From assembly GCA_033819885.1 (NCBI GenBank), contig JAQYUZ010000035.1, positions 62,001 to 126,000 of the forward strand: a DNA stretch of 64,000 nt, read 5' to 3'. Positions 57,021-64,000 of this stretch are shown here, in pieces. The translations under genes and the position numbers were made by a program. The notes beneath the pieces were generated by a model. The model saw only the letters and a program-made list of their open reading frames with translations. It did not search any database and had not been told where the DNA came from. Numbering within the stretch: position 1 is the first letter of the stretch; each line of letters opens with the position of its first letter. The DNA comes from Microbotryomycetes sp. JL201. Lineage: Eukaryota > Basidiomycota > Microbotryomycetes.

Positions 57021-58163
57021 ATGAGCATGCTCAAAGGTGCTGTTGGAATCATCACTGGTGCGGGAACAGCTCGTGGGCTTGGCCGGTCTGCGGTGTTGGC
57101 TGTGAGTCCGAGTGCGGTGCACCACAACGACTCGACATTCCATTGATTCTGAGCACGGCGTAGATGTCTTCGGCTGGAGCCAGGGCAGTGTATGCATGCG
57201 ATTTGCGCTTTGCCGACTTTGCGCAATTGCAACGCGACGTCAAGGAACGCAATTCGTCTACAGAAGTCGTTGCTGTTCAACTCGACGTCTCGGACGAGCA
57301 GGCAACGATCAGCTTGTGCAAGCGCATCGTTAAAGATCAAGGCAGACTAGATTTCTGGTGCGCGAATGCCGGCATCGTAGACATGCAAAGCTTGTGGTCG
57401 ACGAAACAATCAGACTTTGTGAGGCGGCGCGCTCTGCAAGCTAGTCTTGCTGCTTTCGCTCAAGCTTACTACCGCAGAGGAAAGCCTACGATATCATGAC
57501 ACTTGGCCCATATTATGCTATCAAGTACGGATCGAGCGCCATGTCGGTTTTGTCCGAAAACAAGCCCGTTGCAAAAGGCTCAATCATCGTTACCGGATCT
57601 ATCGCGTCCGTCAGCGGTGGGGTAGCCAGCATAGCTTACACTGCAGCAAAGCATGCAGCGGCGGGGATCGCGAAAAGAGGAGCTGTCGAACTCGCGAAAA
57701 CCCAGATCCGGGTCAACACACTCGCCCCGGGTCTGGTAGCAACAAAGCTATGGCAAAACAGTCAGGACATGTCTCAAGGTACGTGTGAGAGTCGACCACT
57801 GTGCTTTACCCGACTAAACTGAATACTATGGGCAGGGTCACTACCCTCGGCGCAAGGTGCATCGGCACACCAAGAGAGTCCGGACCACGGAACGAACTTT
57901 ATGAACCAAGTTTCACAGCCCGAAGAAATCGCTGACATAATGGCATTTCTTGCATCGGACCGGTCAAGCGCGATCAACGCTCAAGTCATTGTTGTGAGTT
58001 GTGCCGCGAGGCAGTGCCCGAGCCAAAGGACAGCTCTGTATTGACTTCCCAAGCTTGGGTCTTCCAGGCGGATCGTGGAGCGCTTGAGCAGGGGGACTTG
58101 TCGTGGTCAGAGACTGCCACGGCTTTCGGAATTGGTTTGCCACCGGCTCTAGATTCGTTGTAG
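57021..58163 (+). CDS. Short-chain dehydrogenase/reductase
   Basis: Classical SDR, NAD(P)-dependent alcohol/ketone oxidoreductase. Exons: 57021-57101, 57164-57418, 57478-57778, 57836-57993, 58068-58163; 296 aa. Cofactor motif IITGAGTARGLGRSAVL, then VQLDVSDEQAT, CANAGIV, catalytic Ser in VTGSIASVSGG, catalytic YTAAK, and IRVNTLAPGLVATKLW. The C-terminal part has EEIADIMAFLASDRSSAING-like ending (SSAINAQVIV), typical of the family. The last exon adds about 31 residues beyond the usual end. Sits between the lactonase-like and sugar-porter genes, same strand. Confidence 0.88.
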
Positions 58164-58477
58164 ACGCTCAAACAAGCTTCAAGGCGGAGCTGCTAGAGAT
58201 CGCCTAAGCCTTGCGCTGTATTCGCATACTACTCGTGCCGTTTCTTTGCAACACATCATGTGATTCGCAGCTCGGCACGTGATCCCGGAAATCTGATCGA
58301 ACGCCGGAAAAGCAGCCGGCAGTCTGTCGCTTGGAGCCCCGCCCCGGGAGCGGCTTCCCCTTCTCCGCGACGGATCGCCTTTGTCTCGGCAAAAGAACGC
58401 GTATAAATGGCCACGACGGGCGCACGAGGACTCCTTGTTCTTTCCTAACTCGCAGCAAAGGAGTTCAGTGTTTCGCC
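58164..58477. other. Intergenic region before the MFS gene
   Basis: 314 bp; GC-rich in the middle (CCCGCCCCGGGAGCGG-like around 58340). Promoter of the transporter; nothing else seen. Confidence 0.4.
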
Positions 58478-60505
58478 ATGCTGTCAGGTCAAGCCCTCCG
58501 ACGAAGGATCGAGATAGCATGCGGCGGCATGTTCTTTCTGTACGTGAATCAGAAAGAACAGGAACCATCACATATCTCTGACTTTTATTACCCAGCTACG
58601 GTTATGATGCCGGTGTATTGGGTACGCTCTGAGCCTACAGCAGACTATCACGTACCGCTGAGCTGAGTCTGTCCTCGGTGCTCGCAGGTGGTGTGCTCGA
58701 GACTCCACAATTCTTGAACTCTCTCGGCAACCCAAGCGGCAAATATGACTTGTCAATGATCAGCTCGAGCTACACACTCGCCGCGTTCTTCGCTACGCCT
58801 CTTGTCATGTACTTTGGCATGGCTCTTGGCCGGCGCAAGATTCTTCTGGCTGGATGCGCCACGGTGAGTTTCTTTGATAGTAACGGTCGCCAGTCACTGA
58901 TGAATGTACGTAGGTTGTCGTAGGAGCAGCAGTGCAGGCGTCTGCCACAACCATGGCGCACATTATCGTCGGCCGAATCATTTGCGGTTTTGGCATTGGT
59001 TTTGTGAGGCTGAGCTTCATTCAGCTTGTCCAGGTGGTTGCTGACTCTCAATCATGACAGATTTCTACTACCGTTCCCGTATATCAATCCGAGTGCTCTG
59101 TCGACAAGGACACACGAGGGCGGAAAACTGCAATTACTTGCGCCTGGCTCATTGGAGGCATTCCTGTTGCGTATTGGCTGGACTTTGGGATGAGTTACGT
59201 CAAAGGCTCCAACGGCGTCTCGTGGCGATTCCCTATTGCCGCACAAGCCATTCCTGCCATCATCGCCGGCATCATCTTCCTCGCTTGCCCCGACACGCCA
59301 CGCTGGTATTACGCTGTCGGTCGTTCAGAAGAGGGCGATCGCACGCTTGAACGTATCTGGGACAGGCCGATCACCGACCCGGATGTGCTTGCCGAAAAGC
59401 GCGGCATTCTTGCAGCAATCGAGCTCGAGCAAAATGCCCAACATCCTCGCTTGATGGACTATATCTACGACCGCACAGAACTCAAAACAGCTCGTCGCCT
59501 CGTCATCTGTTTCATGGTCAACTCATTCCAGCAAATGATGTCTGTGAGTCCAAGCTGGCCAATCACGTATGAGAACCGAGAAATGACACAAATGGACCGA
59601 AGGTGAATTTCCTCGTCTATTATGCTACAATCATTTACAGGTGAGTCTTATCGGTTGCGTGGCTCCCCTCGGCCGCTCTGGGTCCGAACGCCTGAAGGAG
59701 CGGGATTTGCCCGACCCACGACCGGTCGAGTTCAGACCACTGCGTTCTGACACCTCTCTCGTATTTCTTCTATTGACCTACAGAGCCAACGGTGTCTCGC
59801 TTACAACAGCCCAGATTCTCGGTGGCGTGCAGTCGACTATCTTCTTTGCTGGCACGATTCCTGCCATCTGGCTCATCGATCGCGTTGGCCGCCGCGGCCT
59901 CATGATGAAAGGCGCCATGATCATGTCAGTCATTATGCTCGTTTTCGTCACCTTGCTCGTGATACCCGAGAGCCGCAAGACGAACGCAAGCAATTGGGCC
60001 GCTAGCGGTTTGATCATCTTCTACAATTTCTGGTTCGGAATGTGCTGGATCGGGGCACCTTGGCAAGTGGCCCCCGAGCTGGCGCCACTCGAGCTCAGAC
60101 ATGTCGGCGCGGCCCTCAACGCGTGCGGCGAGTGGCTCTTCAGTTTCGTCACTACTTTCGCTTCTCCAATCGCCTTGGCGGATCCCAAAGTTGGAGCAAA
60201 CATTTGGTGGTGGTTTTTTGCGTTCAACGTACTCGCCATCCCGTTCATTTACTTCCTTGTGCCAGAAGTGAGCGAGTTTTTCTTCCAGCTGACTCATGAG
60301 AGAAGGGCTGACGGTTTTCTGCCTGCAGACGGCCGGAAAGAACTTGGAAGAGCTCGATGTCTTGTACTGCAAAGATCCGGTTGTACGACAGCGCATCTAT
60401 CAAGAGCGCGCTTCTGCTATGGCGGCGGCCGAGAAGGCGGCGGACAAGCGCATGGAGGGCGACAAACACGAAGACGCCCAGTACGACTACGCCGAATCTG
60501 CTTAA
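58478..60505 (+). CDS. MFS transporter, sugar porter family
   Basis: 12-span plasma-membrane transporter. Exons: 58478-58539, 58596-58621, 58688-58863, 58914-59003, 59061-59543, 59603-59640, 59784-60267, 60329-60505; 511 aa. Sugar-porter signatures: YGYDAGVLGGVLETPQF in the first span, LGRRKILLAG loop, GRIICGFGIGF, PVYQSECSVDKDTRGR, PDTPRWYYAVGR, FQQMM, DRVGRRGLMMKG and PETAGKNLEELD. Exon 2 is only 26 nt. The C-terminal tail is hydrophilic, Ala/Lys/Glu-rich. Fungal members carry hexoses, pentoses, lactose, quinate or other polyols and acids, so the substrate cannot be assigned; its position in the enzyme cluster suggests uptake of the pathway substrate. Confidence 0.9.
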
Positions 60506-61448
60506 CCGTCCAAAACAGCTTTGTGACTTTGCTTCTCTCTCTTCTTCTTCTTTGGGGTTCTTGTTGGGTCTTATCGCAGAATTGTCTAAGGGTGGCCGCT
60601 ATCAGTCTCTGGCGGATCTTGTTGCAGTCAAACGATACAAATCATTACAGATTCTACACTTCAGTCGCATGTGAGCATTCGCCCTAGGTTCTGATTCCAA
60701 CCTCTGCGAAGCCGAGGCCGCCTGTGCTACCAAAACAACAGATAATTCCGATTCAAGCTCGGACACACAGCTTTGCTCAAGTGCATCGAGCGAGCGTGCC
60801 TTCTAACAGGGAGGCTGGGTGACGACGGCGGTGTCAATCAATAAATGTATGCGAGACTTCAAACCTCGAGTGCAGCAAGACGCGACTTTTGCCATTGTCA
60901 AATACCTTCGTCAGCGAGCGACATAGATTGCCACACATTCTTGACACGTGAGGAAGATGGGGCCCCACCTGAGCCAGCGAGAGTCGACGGCGCTGGCAGA
61001 GTTTCCCTTTTACCTCTGCTACTTCGGTCATGGCGCTATCGCATCACACGGAAAGCCCAGTTCAGCCTATGCAGCCCAGTTTAGATGCTACAGTGGCCAT
61101 GCGCCAGCAGATATCGTCATAGCCGCCAAGAGCGTATCTTGGGCGCGACTGAGCGCTTTGAGGCTGAGGGCGAGGGCGCCTCTCGCATTTCCAACTCGAT
61201 AACTCGAGCTGATAATGATCAAGGTGAGTGCTTTCAGCGACGCTTGCGTAGGGCGAGCAATTGTGTGAGATCTAACTGGCATGCAGTCCTCTTCACGCCG
61301 TTTGGACATGAGCTTACTGACTGTACGACCGCGTAAAGCATCGGTATTGTCCGTCGCACCGTAGACACCGATCAAGCATTGCATGGCAAACTGTCTATCC
61401 TAGTACACCCGAGACACCTGCCGACGTGACCATGAAACCCTGCACTGC
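60506..61448. other. Convergent intergenic region
   Basis: About 940 bp between the transporter stop and the monooxygenase 3' end. Contains a CT-rich stretch (TTCTCTCTCTTCTTCTTC around 60531-60552) just after the transporter stop, likely 3' UTR. No gene recognised. Confidence 0.4.
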
Positions 61449-63385
61449 TCAACCCCGAGCCCACAGGCTTTTAGCGAGCGAAACGACATGCCGGCTTGCA
61501 TCTGCAACGACAACTGGTCAGCACTTGCTTCACCGGTATAACGCATTAAGACTTACCCGAGACTCGGTTCTGACCGAGGCAGCATAATGCCGCAAGAGCG
61601 ACGCCAAGTAACAACCTACGCTGTTGCTTGACGTGGTAGATTGCAGCTCTCACGGGCCAGAGCGCGCTCGATTGGCCAAACTCGAAATCCTCGGCTTTAG
61701 GGAAGAATGTCTCGAACCAATACGACGACGCGTAGCCAGGATAGGAAGCTGTGTTGCGACCTGTACAAGTTGACAGGTCAGCACAAGCCTACGGACGATG
61801 CAGTGTTGAAGTTCATGAGCGCACCCCATTCGTTCAAATACCAGTTTGCGCAACCAGCTTCCCATACAGTGCCCCGCAAGCCAATCTGAACCTTTTGCGC
61901 ATTCGTGTCTTCGGCGGCTTGCTTGACAGACACAGTCTCGCCTTTGCCAAACAGCAAAGGCTCGATGAGAGCCTTGCGAGTGAACTCGCACTGTACCTCG
62001 GAAGTGTAGATGACCGAGTTGTGCGCCGGGAACGAGTTTGGTCCGAAAATGATGGCAAAGTTTGGGAAACCCGAGACGAATGTACCATGGTAGGCTTGCG
62101 CGCCGCGCGTCTCCTTCCAGTGCTGACTTAATTCTTTCCCGCCTTCACCAGTGATCTTCATTGGCGTAAGGAACTCCTGCACTTTGTATCCCGTAGCGAG
62201 GATAATGGCGTCAAACTCGTCTCGTCGTCCCGAGGCGCTAATGATAGCCGAGCCCTCAATGTGATCGATGCCCTCCGACAAGAGTTCGATGTTGGGAGCA
62301 TGTAGACAAGCAAGGTATCCCGGGTCAAAAACACGGCGCTTGCACCCCAGCGGGTAGTTGGGCAGTAGCTGCTTGTGATATTTAGCCGGCGCCGTCGCCT
62401 CCATGTACTTTCGCGACTCGATCTCGGCTTTCGCTCGGACCTTTTGAGCATGTTCGTCGTTCAGATACGTCGTCAAGAGATTGTCGGTACTGTTCAGCGG
62501 CGTCAGAGCCACGGCATTTGACAACGTTTTCGTCTCGACTCACTCGACAAACAAATAGAATCGATATGCGCGCATCAGACCTGGGATCCACTTGAGCGCC
62601 CACTTCTCGACAGCAGTGTAGCGATGGTTTGGCCTGGGGTGATACCACTGAGGACTACGAGCGTATCTGATAACCGGGACGTCGTCAGTTTGTGCACTTG
62701 CGTTAGCCAGCAAAGTGGCTCACTGAACAACTTGTGCTCCGGCATCAACGAGCCTCGGTACAAATTGTGCAGCCGAACATCCATTGCCAATGACTGCAAC
62801 CCTCTTGCCTCGTACGTCGAATGAGTGGTTCCAGCGCGCCGAGTGCCACATGGTGCCCGTAAACGTTTCATGCCCGGGAATGTTGCAGTCCTTAGGCTGT
62901 GCAATAGCACCTACTGCTGAAACGAAAACGTCCGCTTCTCGTTCGAAAGTCTCTTTTGTTTTACAGTCCTGGAGTTTGACGCGCCACTTTCTTCGATTAC
63001 CATCCCAAGACGCGCCGTGGCAGTACACTTGAAATTGGATATGCGACCTCAACCCGAGCTGAGAGCTGTCGCGTTAGCTGCAGTCGGCCCCAAGTCAATG
63101 CGCATTTCCATGGCTCACTTTATCGACTGTGTCGTTCATGTATCTCTCCAGTTCTGGTTGGTCGACCAGCTCCTGGGTCCAGCTCGGGTTCAGGTTGAAT
63201 GAAAACGAGTACAAATGCGAGTAGACGTCGCAGCCGCATGACGGGTATGTATTGAGATGCCATACGCCGCCAGGCGCTTCGGACGCTTCGTAGATTGTAA
63301 AGTGCTTGACGCCAGCTTTGAGAAGCTGGTTGGCCATGGCAATGCCACTGGGACCCGCTCCAATGATGATTGCTGAAGGCGCCAT
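61449..63385 (-). CDS. Baeyer-Villiger-type flavin monooxygenase
   Basis: FAD/NADPH monooxygenase that inserts oxygen next to a ketone, giving an ester or lactone. Exons: 63385-63119, 63058-62724, 62666-62544, 62489 to about 61800, then about 61765 onward. FAD motif IIIGAGPSGIAMANQLL; the BVMO fingerprint F-x-G-x3-H-x3-W is exact in FTGTMWHSARW; NADPH motif VIGNGCSAAQF; second-half ILATGYKV. The C-terminal piece YASSYWFETFFPKAEDFEFG continues to a hydrophobic stretch (LLLGVALAALCCLG). I could not find a clean splice between LMNFNTA and SYPGYASSYW, and the final exon (to 61449, through a GTAAGT donor) is tentative, so the 3' end may be 61546 or elsewhere. Divergent from the Zn2Cys6 gene at 63705. 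Confidence 0.82.
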
Positions 63386-63704
63386 CGCGTACAGGTGTTG
63401 GACGAGCGCGAGGAAGAGCAGCTGGTCCGAATCCCGCTTCTGCTTGAGCTTCCGCGTTCGGCTCCCGGAAAACGTTAGCCGCTAGCACGTGACTGTGGGG
63501 CCGGCACCCGAGACGAGGGGCCACGCCAGTTCACCGACACTAGCAACATTTTCGGCTGCCCTTGATTCTGTGTTGGCGCTCTCATATGAATATTGCTGCT
63601 AGATACCCTCTTGTCAGCTGTTGCAGTTGTTGTGCGAGAAAAAGACCTTCATCAAGCTCCGAGGCTGGAACTCAGCCCTCAGACACGCTGTCGCCTTGGG
63701 GAAG
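63386..63704. promoter_or_regulatory. Divergent promoter monooxygenase / Zn2Cys6 regulator
   Basis: 320 bp shared by the monooxygenase (-) and the regulator (+). A regulator transcribed divergently from an enzyme gene is a common plan for pathway-specific control. I did not find a clear CGG-Nx-CCG zinc-cluster site by eye. Confidence 0.45.
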
Positions 63705-64000
63705 ATGGCCCTGACGCACGCCGGGGACGTCCAGGTCAGCCCTGCGCCTTCAGATGATGAGTCGGAATTGGGCAGCGGCCCTGTAGACGCGCCAAAGCGA
63801 CCAAAGACAGCAGGAGGTCGCTCGGCCCCGCGCGCGTCGAAAGCGTGTCGCGAGTGTCGCAGGTGAGCTCGCCATGGGCGTAAGCCTCGAATGCTAGCTG
63901 GGTTGGTCCTGATATATGGCGTGGTGCAGACGCAAGGCGAGGTGTGACAACAAGCAGCCGGCATGCGGCGGCTGTTTGCGCAATAAAGTGGCATGCGAGT
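63705..64000 (+). CDS. Zn(II)2Cys6 transcription factor (3' partial)
   Basis: N-terminal part of a zinc-cluster regulator running off the window. Exons: 63705-63862 and 63930 to the edge. After 47 acidic/Pro/Ser residues and KRPKTAGGRSAPR comes the cluster ACRECRR-RKARCDNKQPACGG-CLRNKVACE, spacing C-x2-C-x6-C-x6-C-x2-C-x6-C, the canonical form. The 67-nt intron splits the motif between the second and third Cys. Candidate regulator of the 54-63.4 kb enzyme cluster. Confidence 0.85.

Overview
The window is nuclear DNA of a filamentous or yeast-like fungus, most likely a basidiomycete. The evidence is intron-dense genes (about 95 introns traced here, mostly 50-85 nt with GTNNGY donors and CTRAY-like branch sites), a CAP10/GT90 glycosyltransferase, a fungal-type PDR ABC transporter, Zn2Cys6 regulators and an Opy2/Ste11 signalling set. 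GC content and intron density would fit a compact Pucciniomycotina genome such as Mixia, but that is only a guess. All gene models below were spliced by eye; exon lengths were checked for frame.

Layout. 0-6.5 kb: tail of an acidic protein, STE11 MAPKKK (-), a Ycp4/WrbA-type quinone reductase (+). 6.5-16.1 kb: gene-poor and repeat-rich. It holds two diverged copies of an unknown multi-exon gene family as a large inverted repeat (arms about 1.9 kb, 63-nt loop), a second nested palindrome, and a broken retroelement ORF next to an intron-containing tRNA-Arg. 17.3-24.2 kb: INO80 subunit Ies6, ATP synthase subunit d, a HAD phosphatase with a frame discontinuity, and an Ivy1-like I-BAR protein. 24.5-30.6 kb: a mucin-like single-pass protein and Opy2, the membrane anchor that in yeast recruits Ste50-Ste11. 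31-52 kb: a mitochondrial J protein, a Zn2Cys6 factor, a PDR transporter, the Rab GEF Sec2, complex I subunit NDUFA12, an unknown protein, the Yvh1 phosphatase and a CAP10 glycosyltransferase.

52-64 kb looks like a metabolic cluster: a 7-TM protein, a lambda-crystallin-type dehydrogenase, an HxHxDH lactonase, an SDR, a sugar-porter MFS transporter, a Baeyer-Villiger monooxygenase and a divergent Zn2Cys6 regulator. The enzyme set matches an alcohol-to-ketone-to-lactone-to-hydroxyacid route. This cluster and the inverted gene pair are the two best candidates for something undescribed. A further oddity is the splicing: five introns appear to use GC-AG ends, several exons are only 3-14 nt, and one intron is 30 nt.
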